DNA of 12,397 nt from an uncultured Bacteroidales bacterium (GTDB lineage: Bacteria > Bacteroidota > Bacteroidia > Bacteroidales > Bacteroidaceae). Location: the NCBI GenBank assembly GCA_947367415.1, contig CANBEE010000059.1, positions 1 through 12,397 on the forward strand. The letters run 5' to 3'. The notes under the pieces are model-generated. The model had not been told where the DNA came from. It searched no databases and was given only the letters and a program-made list of their open reading frames with translations. Positions 1-6,934 of this stretch are shown piece after piece (the stretch's first letter is position 1; each line of letters opens with the position of its first letter). The translations under genes were made by a program, and so were the position numbers.

Positions 1-223
1 GGTAATGCAAGCGAGTGAATAGAGTTTACTCTATTTTCAACGAGTGCAGCTTACCTTCGATTTCGAATACAAAGGTAATGCAAGCGAGTGAATAGAGTTT
101 ACTCTATTTTCAACGAGTGCAGCTTACCTTCGATTTCGGATACAAAGGTAATGCAAGCGAGTGAATAGAGTTTACTCTATTTTCAACGAGTGCAGCTTAC
201 CTTCGATTTCGAATACAAAGGTA
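1..223. repeat. 73-bp tandem repeat array (3 copies plus 4 bp), palindromic units
   Basis: Three head-to-tail copies start at 1, 74 and 147, followed by a GGTA stub at 220-223. The only difference I see is G at 139 where the other copies have A (66 and 212). Each unit can fold: in the copy around 72-130, an outer stem AAGGTAA (72-78) pairs with TTACCTT (124-130), and an inner stem AATAGAGT (91-98) pairs with ACTCTATT (101-108) across a TT loop. The arms between carry GCGAGTG and ACGAGTGC. Each unit boundary reads TACCTTTG on the minus strand, a match to the Bacteroidota -7 box. The array runs off the window start, so the true copy number is unknown. There are no spacers, so it is not a CRISPR. 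Confidence 0.95.
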
Positions 224-246
224 CGATGAAACAAAAAAGGCCGCAA
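216..246 (-). promoter_or_regulatory. Leftward promoter at the edge of the tandem array
   Basis: Read on the minus strand, TTG (246-244) is followed after 20 nt by TACCTTTG (223-216). This matches the Bacteroidota primary sigma consensus TTG-N19-21-TAnnTTTG. It would fire leftward through the tandem repeats into an unseen gene. The inner copies of the -7 box (143-150 and 70-77) lack a TTG at the right distance, so this outermost box is the best candidate. Match by eye only. Confidence 0.5.
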
Positions 247-270
247 TACCAAGAAATAGTGAAAATAACA

Positions 271-300
271 TTGCCGAATAGCCAAAAATAGGTATCTTCG
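271..300 (+). promoter_or_regulatory. Promoter of the lipoprotein-asmA operon
   Basis: TTG at 271-273, 19 nt spacer, TATCTTCG at 293-300. This differs from the Bacteroidota -7 consensus TAnnTTTG at one base. Transcription would start near 305, leaving a leader of roughly 20 nt before the ATG at 328. It forms a divergent pair with the leftward promoter at 216-246. Confidence 0.5.
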
Positions 301-327
301 CGTCTGAATTACAACACAACCCACGAT

Positions 328-714
328 ATGACTACAAAGAAAACCGTTCTATTGTCACTGAGCTTCCTATTCATAATGGCCGCCTTCACCGGCTGTATAC
401 CCGAAGAGCTGCTGCCCACGGTAGAGTACGACATCACCGACCTGTATGGCAAATGGGAGTCGGGCACAGAGTATTACGAATACTTCAGCGACGGCACAGG
501 CCGCTGCTGGGACGAGGGCGATGGCGTATATGCCGACGAAGCGCAGAAGTTCACCTGGGAGGTCGACGAGAGCGAGATGATACACATCCACAAGATGGAG
601 ATGGGAGGCGACGTGCCCATGTACTACATCATCACCGAGCTGACCCCCTCGACACTCAAGTACTACGACGCCTATAACAAGGCCGACACCTATTCATTCA
701 TCAAAGTATATTGA
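328..714 (+). CDS. Small lipoprotein, lipocalin-like (unrecognised family)
   Basis: A 128-residue protein with a type II signal peptide: positive start (MTTKK), hydrophobic stretch at about 7-20, and a lipobox-like FTGC with the acylated cysteine at residue 23. It should be a membrane-anchored periplasmic or outer-membrane lipoprotein. The mature part has a 'LYGKWES... YYEYFSDGTG... FTWEVD' pattern, reminiscent of small Bacteroidota lipocalin-like/META-like beta-barrel lipoproteins in which a GxW motif opens the barrel. That assignment is by resemblance only and no ligand can be inferred. It is rich in acidic and aromatic residues. The stop codon lies 5 bp before the ATG of the AsmA-like gene, so the two are probably co-transcribed from the promoter at 271-300. 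Start chosen for its complete signal peptide. Confidence 0.8.
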   Translation: MTTKKTVLLSLSFLFIMAAFTGCIPEELLPTVEYDITDLYGKWESGTEYYEYFSDGTGRCWDEGDGVYADEAQKFTWEVDESEMIHIHKMEMGGDVPMYYIITELTPSTLKYYDAYNKADTYSFIKVY

Positions 715-719
715 CGCTT

Positions 720-3700
720 ATGAAACGATGGATCAAGGCAGGAGCCATCACCCTTGCCTCTCTGCTCACGCTCATCATCATAACGGCAGGCATAGCCTGC
801 TACCTGGTATTCACACCTTCACGCCTCACGGGCATCGTCAATAAGGTGGCAGCCAAGTACCTCACCTGCGAAATGCAAGCCGGGGAGATTGACCTCACGC
901 TATTCAGCAGCTTCCCCGATGTGGCACTCCGACTGACCGATGTGGCACTCATCAACCCTACCGAAGGTGCCCCCAGCGATACCGTCGCAGCAATCACACA
1001 GTGCGAAGCCGTGCTCGACATCAAGGAGCTGCTCGGGAGTAGCAGCATCGTGCTGCGCCGCCTCCACCTCAAGGGAGGAGAGGCCAACCTCTACATCAAG
1101 GCCGATGGCACAAGCAACTTCATGGTGTTTGCCACCGACAGCACCGCTGAGGAGGACACCACAAGCACCGACTTCACGCTGCCCGACCTCGACATTCAGG
1201 AAATCACCATCAGCGACATCGACGTCACCTACCGCGACGAAGAGGCAGGCCAGCAGGCAAGCATAGAGGACTTTGCCCTCACCCTCAACGGCCAGCTGAA
1301 AGGCAAGCAGCTGAAGGGTGCCATCAAGAGTTCGCTGCAGCAGGTGACCGTGAGCATGGAGGGCGAGATGCCCATATCGGCTACGGTGAGCGACGTTGCC
1401 CTGAAGCTCAATGGCACCATGGACAATACCGACGGCAAGGTGGGTGGTAGCCTCACCATAGGCAACATCAAGGCCACAGCAGCCGACATCGAGGCAGGCA
1501 TCAATGCCCTGGCATGGCAGCTCGACGGCAGCATCAAGGACAGCTATCTCACAGCCACCACAACACTCGACACCAGGCCCATAACCATCAGCATGGGTGG
1601 CGAGAGCCCCCTCAGCGCTACCCTCGCCACAGCGCAGTTCGAGGCCGAGGCACAAGCCGGTGGCTCACGCATCTTCCTCCTCCCTACCTTCGAGGCCAAG
1701 GGAGTCAACGTGACGATGGACAAGGAGCAGATGCTCAGCGAGGCCGAAATAGGAATCTGCGCACCCCTAATGACCGACACGGCATGGCAGCATATCGACA
1801 TCTCCGAGGCAGGCATCTCGCTCAACGAATACCTCATCACCCTGAACGTAGGGGTGCACATCCCCGACACGTCAACCATGGATGCCTACCTGCATTTCGA
1901 GACCGAGTATTGGGACATCCCCAGCCTGCTCACCCTCGTGCCCGACAGCTATCGCAACCTGCTCGACGGCATACGCATCAAGGGAAGCACTGCCCTGCAA
2001 GGAAGCATCGAGGGAGGCATGGCGAATGGCGAGATGGCCATCAGAAAAGCCGACGCCACCCTGGGCCTCAGCCGCCTCGACCTGCTCTACAACGACAGCA
2101 TAGCGCTACAGAGCCGTGCCGCAAACCTCGCAGTGACCTACACGGGAGGCAATGACAGAGCTGTCGGCAGCATAAAGGCCAGCAACCTCGACGTAGCCAT
2201 GACTGGCCTTGCCGAGGCACAACTCGAAGAGGTTAAGGGCGACTTCACCCTCCGCCGCGCCATGCACATTGCCGATGGCTACATCGATGCCGAGGCACAG
2301 CTCACTACAGATAGGCTCATAGCCTCGATGGACACGATGAGCCTCTTCACCCAACAGCCCGTCATCAACCTTGCGATGAAGGCCACCGGTGCCAAGGCAA
2401 AGCCCGTATACGACATCAGCCTCCACAGCGACACCCTGCACGCTGCGATGGGAAGCCTGGCGGCAGCATCCACAGGAGCACTCTCGCTCGATGCACAAGC
2501 CAGCTACGATGAAGCTGCCACCGACCTGCTGGCACAATGGAGCCCGCGCGTCAACGTAGAGCTACAAACGGGACACATCGCCACCTCCATGCTCACCATG
2601 CCGGTGGACATACCACACATCGAGTTTGACTACACCGACGGACGCTTCACCATCAATGACAGCCGCATCCTGCTGGGCAACTCGGACTTTGCGCTCCGTG
2701 GCGACATCACCAACATCGATTCCTTCCTCAACGAGACAGGCCTCCTCAAGGCAGAGCTCGACTTCACCTCGGCATATACCGATGTGACTCAGATTATGGA
2801 CCTCGTCAGCGGATTGGGCGCCAGCGACAGCACCGAAGTGGCCGAGGAAGAGGCATTGCCCTCACAGCAGAATCCGGTGGAGGAGGACGACCCCTTCATG
2901 GTACCGCTGGGCTTTGATGTACGCCTCAACACCAACATACAATCGGCCAACGTCAATGGATTCAGCTTCGACGACATTGCAGGCAACGTGACGGTAAAGG
3001 ATGGCATACTGGTGCTGGAGGAGATGGGTTTCACCTCCGATGCAGCACGCATGCAGCTGACAGCCATGTATAAGTCGCCCCGCAAGGATCACCTGTTCGT
3101 AGGGTTCGACTTCCACCTGCTCGACATCGAGATTGACGAGCTCATCCACATGATACCCGACGTGGACAGCATCGTGCCCATGCTCAGTGCCTTCGACGGA
3201 GAAGCCGAGTTTCACCTTGCTGCCGAGACCTACCTCCGCAGCAACTACGACCCCAAGCTGTCGACACTGCGTGCCGCAGGAGCCATCGAGGGCAAAGACC
3301 TTGTGGTGCTCGACAATGAGACCTTCGACCAGATAGCCAGCCTGCTCATGTTTGAGAAGAAGACCAAGAACGTGGTCGACAGCATCAACGTGGAGCTTTC
3401 GGTATTCCGCGACAAGGTGACGTTGTTCCCCTTCCTCATCGCCATGGACAACTACAAGGCTGTCATCGGAGGACGTCACAACATCGACAACGACCTTAGC
3501 TTCAACTACCACATCTCACTCACCGATTGTCCGCTTCCCGTGCGCCTCGGGCTTGATGTCAACGGTACGCTCGACGACATGAAGTTCAAGCTCGTACCCT
3601 GCAAGTATGCCCACCTGTACAACCCGAAGAAGCAGAACGTGGTGCAGGAGCGCACCCTGCAGCTGAAGAAGATTATCAGCGAGTCGCTGAAGGACAATGT

Positions 3701-3728
3701 GAAGCCTCAGGCTAAACGCACGGAATAA
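720..3728 (+). CDS. AsmA-like family envelope protein
   Basis: A 1002-residue protein with one N-terminal membrane helix (about 9-31) and a long, beta-rich periplasmic remainder. The segment after the helix (about 32-80, 'FTPSRLTGIVNKVAAKYL...' with 'SFPDVALRLTDVAL') is characteristic of the AsmA N-terminal region. The C-terminal part (about 870-965, ending 'DVNGTLDDMKFKLVPCKY') resembles the AsmA C-terminal domain. AsmA/TamB-type proteins are long beta-sheet grooves linked to lipid movement between membranes and to outer-membrane assembly; that role here is by family. Acidic low-complexity linkers occur at about 140-151 and 699-726. Two similar beta segments (208-232 and 286-310) suggest internal repetition. 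I chose ATG 720, which gives a normal N-terminus, over an in-frame TTG at 711 that overlaps the upstream stop. The gene ends 10 bp from the convergent hydrolase gene. Confidence 0.85.
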   Translation: MKRWIKAGAITLASLLTLIIITAGIACYLVFTPSRLTGIVNKVAAKYLTCEMQAGEIDLTLFSSFPDVALRLTDVALINPTEGAPSDTVAAITQCEAVLDIKELLGSSSIVLRRLHLKGGEANLYIKADGTSNFMVFATDSTAEEDTTSTDFTLPDLDIQEITISDIDVTYRDEEAGQQASIEDFALTLNGQLKGKQLKGAIKSSLQQVTVSMEGEMPISATVSDVALKLNGTMDNTDGKVGGSLTIGNIKATAADIEAGINALAWQLDGSIKDSYLTATTTLDTRPITISMGGESPLSATLATAQFEAEAQAGGSRIFLLPTFEAKGVNVTMDKEQMLSEAEIGICAPLMTDTAWQHIDISEAGISLNEYLITLNVGVHIPDTSTMDAYLHFETEYWDIPSLLTLVPDSYRNLLDGIRIKGSTALQGSIEGGMANGEMAIRKADATLGLSRLDLLYNDSIALQSRAANLAVTYTGGNDRAVGSIKASNLDVAMTGLAEAQLEEVKGDFTLRRAMHIADGYIDAEAQLTTDRLIASMDTMSLFTQQPVINLAMKATGAKAKPVYDISLHSDTLHAAMGSLAAASTGALSLDAQASYDEAATDLLAQWSPRVNVELQTGHIATSMLTMPVDIPHIEFDYTDGRFTINDSRILLGNSDFALRGDITNIDSFLNETGLLKAELDFTSAYTDVTQIMDLVSGLGASDSTEVAEEEALPSQQNPVEEDDPFMVPLGFDVRLNTNIQSANVNGFSFDDIAGNVTVKDGILVLEEMGFTSDAARMQLTAMYKSPRKDHLFVGFDFHLLDIEIDELIHMIPDVDSIVPMLSAFDGEAEFHLAAETYLRSNYDPKLSTLRAAGAIEGKDLVVLDNETFDQIASLLMFEKKTKNVVDSINVELSVFRDKVTLFPFLIAMDNYKAVIGGRHNIDNDLSFNYHISLTDCPLPVRLGLDVNGTLDDMKFKLVPCKYAHLYNPKKQNVVQERTLQLKKIISESLKDNVKPQAKRTE

Positions 3729-3738
3729 GCATCATTCC

Positions 3739-4503
3739 TCAATCTTTACACTCAATCACCAGTCCGTCATAAGCCAGGTGTATGTGTGGCGGGAGCTGTG
3801 CATCGGTCACCGCATGCAGCCCTGCATGGTGGCTCATGTGGATGAGGTATGTCTCACGCGCCCCCACCCTATGGGCTACGGCTATGGCATCCTCTATCGT
3901 CTGATGCGAGCCATGGGGCTTGGGTCTGAGGCCGTTGATGATGAGCGTGTCTACCCCCTGCAATGCTTGCAGAGTAGCCTCGGGAGCTGTCAGCATATCG
4001 GTGACAAAGCCCAGCCGACCGATACGGTAGCCCAGTATGGGGAGCTTGCCGTGCATAATCTGCAGAGGCATCACCTCGACACCGCGTACGGTGACTGGCG
4101 ACAGGGGCTCTATAGTGTGAAAGTTGAGCCGAGGCACACCGGGATAGAGCACCTCACGGAAGAAATAGGGCAGGCGCTCGCGAAGATGGGTGCAGGTGAG
4201 GTCATCGGCAAAGATGTCGATATCGCCAAACCTGCAGAATGGGCGCAGGTCGTCAATTCCGCCTGTATGGTCGTAGTGCTCATGGGTGAGCAGCACACCG
4301 TCGATATGGTCGAATGGGACGCGCAACATCTGCTCACGGAAGTCGGGACCGCAATCAATCAGGATACGCGCATCGCCCATCTCTACAAGTGCCGACACAC
4401 GCAGCCTGTGGTCGCGTGGGTCATCAGAGGTACACACCGCGCAGGGGCATCCTATCTCGGGCACACCGGTCGAGGTACCCGTACCAAGAAACGTCACCTT
4501 CAT
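3739..4503 (-). CDS. MBL-fold metallo-hydrolase, PhnP-like
   Basis: A 254-residue metallo-beta-lactamase-fold hydrolase. The metal motif HEHYDH (H74, H76, D78, H79) is complete, with further candidate ligands H151 (MHGK), D169 (VTDM) and H222 (LIHMSH). Near the N-terminus, GCPCAVC places cysteines at 19, 21 and 24. Together with H225 these match the extra structural zinc site of E. coli PhnP (Cys-x-Cys-x2-Cys and a late His), a phosphodiesterase acting on 5-phosphoribosyl 1,2-cyclic phosphate. No phosphonate (phn) genes are nearby, so the substrate is unknown; a general cyclic phosphodiesterase or nuclease role is equally possible. Its ATG lies 12 bp after the murB stop, so it is very likely the second gene of a murB operon. 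It converges with the AsmA-like gene, with only 10 bp between stops. Confidence 0.88.
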   Translation of the reverse strand: MKVTFLGTGTSTGVPEIGCPCAVCTSDDPRDHRLRVSALVEMGDARILIDCGPDFREQMLRVPFDHIDGVLLTHEHYDHTGGIDDLRPFCRFGDIDIFADDLTCTHLRERLPYFFREVLYPGVPRLNFHTIEPLSPVTVRGVEVMPLQIMHGKLPILGYRIGRLGFVTDMLTAPEATLQALQGVDTLIINGLRPKPHGSHQTIEDAIAVAHRVGARETYLIHMSHHAGLHAVTDAQLPPHIHLAYDGLVIECKD

Positions 4504-4515
4504 GATTAAGATATA

Positions 4516-5529
4516 TCAGATATAGTTTACCTCGGGCACAATGCGTATGCCGTACTTGGCATTGATGTCTTCACAGATGCGCTGGGCGAGCGCCATCACC
4601 TCACTGCCCGTAGCACCACCCCTATTGACGAGCACCAGGGCCTGACGGTCGTGCACGGCAGCAGCTCCAAGCGAACGTCCCTTCCACCCCACATGCTCGA
4701 TGAGCCATCCGGCAGGTACCTTCACATGCTGCTCGTCGATGACGTAGGAGGGGATATCGGGATGCAAGGCCTTCAGGGCCTCGTACTGCGCAGTGGGAAT
4801 CACGGGATTGGTGAAGAAACTGCCTGCATTGCCCAGCACCTTCGGGTCGGGGAGCTTGCTGTCGCGTATAGCCGTGACGGCACGACGTACGGCATCGAGC
4901 GTAGGCACCCCCTCGGCCTCAACACGGGCACGCAGGTCACCGTAGTCGAGCTTGAAGGTTGGCGTCTTTGCCAAGCGGTACACGACGTGAGTCACGATAT
5001 ACTGTCCACGCAGCTCCTTCTTGAAGATGGAGTCGCGGTACCCATACCTGCACTCCGCAGCTGAGAACACGCGCTGAGTGCCGTCAAGCCCCATGGTCTC
5101 GACGCGCTCAATCACATCGCACACCTCCACCCCATAGGCCCCGATATTCTGCACAGCACTGGCACCCACCTCTCCCGGTATGGCACTGAGGTTCTCGGCA
5201 CCAGCCAGTCCGTGTGCTACGCAATAGGCTACAAAGTCGTCCCACACATAGCCCGAGCCTACTCGCAGGAGCTGATGCTCTGCAGCATCCTCCAGCACGC
5301 TGAGGTCACGTATGGCCGAGTGCATCACCAGTCCGTCATAGTCGCCCGTAAAAAGCAGGTTGCTGCCCGCTCCGATATGGATAAAGCGCTGACGATAGCG
5401 GTCAAAGTCGGCCGAGCGCAAGAAGCCACACAACTCATCGGCCGTATCGTACTCTACAAACAGGGATGCCCGCACATCCATACCAAAGGTGTTGTGCGCC
5501 AGCAAAGGATAATCTTCGTATCGTCTCAT
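4516..5529 (-). CDS. murB: UDP-N-acetylenolpyruvoylglucosamine reductase (MurB)
   Basis: MurB is a cytoplasmic FAD enzyme that uses NADPH to reduce UDP-GlcNAc-enolpyruvate to UDP-MurNAc, the second committed step of peptidoglycan precursor synthesis. With the start used here it has 337 residues, normal for type I MurB. FAD-binding motifs are GAGSN (53-57) and 'IPGEVGASAVQNIGAYG' (117-133). YGYRDS has R165 as the likely catalytic arginine, NAGSFF has S237 as the proton-donor serine, and PEVNYI carries the terminal E333. An in-frame TTG at 5583 would add 18 residues, but those are the translation of a palindromic repeat and its promoter: the -7 box lies at 5560-5553, so transcription should begin near 5545. 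The ATG at 5529 is the first in-frame ATG downstream of it. It heads a probable two-gene operon with the hydrolase gene. Confidence 0.95.
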   Translation of the reverse strand: MRRYEDYPLLAHNTFGMDVRASLFVEYDTADELCGFLRSADFDRYRQRFIHIGAGSNLLFTGDYDGLVMHSAIRDLSVLEDAAEHQLLRVGSGYVWDDFVAYCVAHGLAGAENLSAIPGEVGASAVQNIGAYGVEVCDVIERVETMGLDGTQRVFSAAECRYGYRDSIFKKELRGQYIVTHVVYRLAKTPTFKLDYGDLRARVEAEGVPTLDAVRRAVTAIRDSKLPDPKVLGNAGSFFTNPVIPTAQYEALKALHPDIPSYVIDEQHVKVPAGWLIEHVGWKGRSLGAAAVHDRQALVLVNRGGATGSEVMALAQRICEDINAKYGIRIVPEVNYI

Positions 5530-5550
5530 ACCGTCATATTCATTTATGAG

Positions 5551-5621
5551 TACAAAGATACGCATAAGCGAGTGAAAAGCCAAGTTTACTTGAGCTTTTT
5601 ACAACGAGCGTGCGTATCTTC
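5551..5621 (-). repeat. Palindromic promoter-associated repeat, copy B
   Basis: A 66-nt imperfect palindrome (5555-5620). Outer stem AAGATACGCA (5555-5564) pairs with TGCGTATCTT (5611-5620). Inner stem AAAAGC-CAAGT (5575-5585) pairs with ACTTG-A-GCTTTT (5588-5599) across a TT loop with one bulged A. The unpaired arms contain GCGAGTG and ACGAGCG. It shares layout and arm sequence with the 73-bp units at 1-223 and, in reverse orientation, with 8341-8400. The stems differ in sequence but remain paired. A truncated extra arm (AATAAGCGAGTGAAAAG) follows at 5644-5660. Confidence 0.85.
5553..5583 (-). promoter_or_regulatory. murB promoter inside the palindromic repeat
   Basis: On the minus strand, TTG (5583-5581) is followed after exactly 20 nt by TATCTTTG (5560-5553), a full match to the Bacteroidota consensus. 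The TTG lies in the inner stem of repeat copy B and the -7 box at its outer edge. The predicted leader before the murB ATG at 5529 is about 15 nt. Confidence 0.7.
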
Positions 5622-5641
5622 ATGGCGCAGCCATAAAGATA
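5615..5641. repeat. 27-bp palindrome next to repeat copy B
   Basis: TATCTT-C-ATGGC pairs with GCCAT-A-AAGATA around a GCA loop, with 11 of 12 positions paired. Read on the minus strand, the sequence starting TATCTTTATGG and containing TGCGCCA recurs at 8205-8227 with 21 of 23 identical positions, so it is a second module of the same intergenic repeat system. Confidence 0.7.
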
Positions 5642-5667
5642 GCAATAAGCGAGTGAAAAGGTAATCA

Positions 5668-5706
5668 AAAAGCACTGTCGCCCTTTAAGGGGAGGACAGT
5701 GCTTTT
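5668..5706. terminator. Terminator-like hairpin between divergent genes
   Basis: AAAAGCACTGTC (5668-5679) pairs perfectly with GACAGTGCTTTT (5695-5706). The 15-nt loop contains a further short CCCT/AGGG pairing. The A and T runs on the two sides make it usable as an intrinsic terminator in either direction; on the minus strand it is followed by a slightly longer T run. It sits between the divergent murB and argE promoters, where no recognised gene needs terminating, so its client is unknown. Confidence 0.6.
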
Positions 5707-5785
5707 CTGAATTGTTTTAGACCGCGTTCGATACTCCATCACTTCAAATGTCGGATGAACCACCAAAAAATTCAAAAAAATACAC

Positions 5786-5793
5786 TAATTTTG
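5786..5793 (+). promoter_or_regulatory. Putative -7 box of argE-type gene
   Basis: TAATTTTG matches TAnnTTTG. I see no TTG at the expected -33 distance, so the promoter is weak on paper. It implies a transcript start near 5799, which favours ATG 5829 over the upstream in-frame ATG at 5748 as the real start. Confidence 0.4.
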
Positions 5794-5828
5794 CCATCCC
5801 ATACAAATTGTACCAAACCGTTTATCCT

Positions 5829-6902
5829 ATGCAAGCGTCAATCCCCACACTCACTCAAGAGTCCATAGCCCTGCTCGACAAACTTATCGCGACACCCTCA
5901 GTATCGCGCGACGAGAGCGGCACAGCCGATATCATAGAGGCATTCCTCAAAGTCCATGTCAAGGGTGAGGTCAAACGCATATACAACAACGTCTACGTAC
6001 GCTCGCCACACTGGAGCGATGCACGCCCTACCCTGCTGATGAACTCGCATCACGACACCGTGAAGCCCTCGGCCTCGTACACCCGCAACCCCTATGAGCC
6101 TGCCCATGAGGAGGGACGCATCTACGGACTCGGAAGCAATGATGCCGGTGCCTCGGCAGTGTCGCTCATCGCGGCTTATCGCTATCTGGAAGAGCGCGAG
6201 CTGCCCTACAACATGCTGCTGGCCATCAGCGCCGAGGAGGAGGTGATGGGCGAGCATGGCATGCGCGGACTGCTGCCCGAGTTGGGAAAGATTGACATGG
6301 CGCTTGTGGGAGAGCCTACAGGCATGCATGCTGCCGTGGGTGAACGCGGACTGGTAGTGATGGACTGCACAGCCCACGGGGTACGTGGCCATGCTGCACG
6401 CAATGAGGGGGTGAACGCCATAGACGTGGCCATCAGAGATATTGAGCGCATACGCAACTACCAATTCGAGCGCACCTCTCCACTCTTGGGAAACATCAAG
6501 ATGACCGTCACGCAAATCAATGCCGGCACACAGCACAATGTCATCCCCGATGAATGCCGCTTCGTCATCGACATACGCACCACAGATGCCTACACCAATG
6601 AAGAGACCGCACAGCTCGTGCAGGAGCTACTGGAGTCTGACGCGCAGCCCCGCTCCACACGTGTACACGCCTCGGCCATCTATGCCGAGCACCCACTGGT
6701 GCAGGCCGCAACAGCCATCGGGCGCGACACCTTCGTGTCGCCTACGACATCAGACATGGCACTCATGCACGGTATCCCCTCACTGAAGATGGGCGTAGGG
6801 CAATCGGCACGCTCACACGGAGCCGATGAGTTTGTGCTCGAAAGCGAAATCGAAGAGGGCATACAACTCTACATCGGCTTCCTGGAGAAGCTGATGGCAT
6901 AA
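5829..6902 (+). CDS. argE: M20 family metallo-hydrolase, N-acyl-ornithine deacetylase type (ArgE-like)
   Basis: A 357-residue zinc-dependent M20 amidohydrolase, predicted cytoplasmic. Family landmarks are present in order: SHHDTV (H74, D76), GSNDAG with bridging D105, SAEEE with the catalytic glutamate pair (E136/E137), GEPTG with E162, the dimerisation-domain histidine in RGHAARNEG (H188), AGTQHN (H236), and the late zinc ligand H330 in ARSHGADE. The sequence closely follows the Bacteroides proteins annotated as acetylornithine deacetylase, which remove the N-acyl group from the ornithine precursor of arginine. In Bacteroides fragilis the pathway runs on N-succinyl intermediates, so the real substrate here may be N-succinylated; the sequence alone does not settle this. 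The start at ATG 5829 gives the normal N-terminus; ATG 5748 adds 27 unlike residues and lies upstream of the -7 box. No arginine genes adjoin it. Confidence 0.85.
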   Translation: MQASIPTLTQESIALLDKLIATPSVSRDESGTADIIEAFLKVHVKGEVKRIYNNVYVRSPHWSDARPTLLMNSHHDTVKPSASYTRNPYEPAHEEGRIYGLGSNDAGASAVSLIAAYRYLEERELPYNMLLAISAEEEVMGEHGMRGLLPELGKIDMALVGEPTGMHAAVGERGLVVMDCTAHGVRGHAARNEGVNAIDVAIRDIERIRNYQFERTSPLLGNIKMTVTQINAGTQHNVIPDECRFVIDIRTTDAYTNEETAQLVQELLESDAQPRSTRVHASAIYAEHPLVQAATAIGRDTFVSPTTSDMALMHGIPSLKMGVGQSARSHGADEFVLESEIEEGIQLYIGFLEKLMA

Positions 6903-6934
6903 AGAAAGTCGTGCCAAACAACTTCTTAGTGCGA

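Noticed and set aside
1..223. Tandem repeats as a CRISPR array
   Set aside because: Units are contiguous 73-mers with no variable spacers, and no cas genes are present.
900..1655. 251-residue minus-strand open frame inside the AsmA-like gene
   Set aside because: It lies antisense to a well-supported coding frame, is low-complexity in composition, and resembles no family I know.
3778..4509. 243-residue plus-strand open frame
   Set aside because: It is the exact antisense shadow of the MBL hydrolase, whose metal-binding motifs establish the minus frame as real.
5748..5828. Upstream ATG of the argE-type gene giving a 384-residue protein
   Set aside because: The extra 27 residues are unlike the family, and the likely -7 box (5786-5793) lies inside them.
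6903..6934. Possible terminator between argE and the antiporter
   Set aside because: AAGAAAGT and ACTTCTT pair only with a bulge and there is no GC-rich stem, so it is too weak to call.
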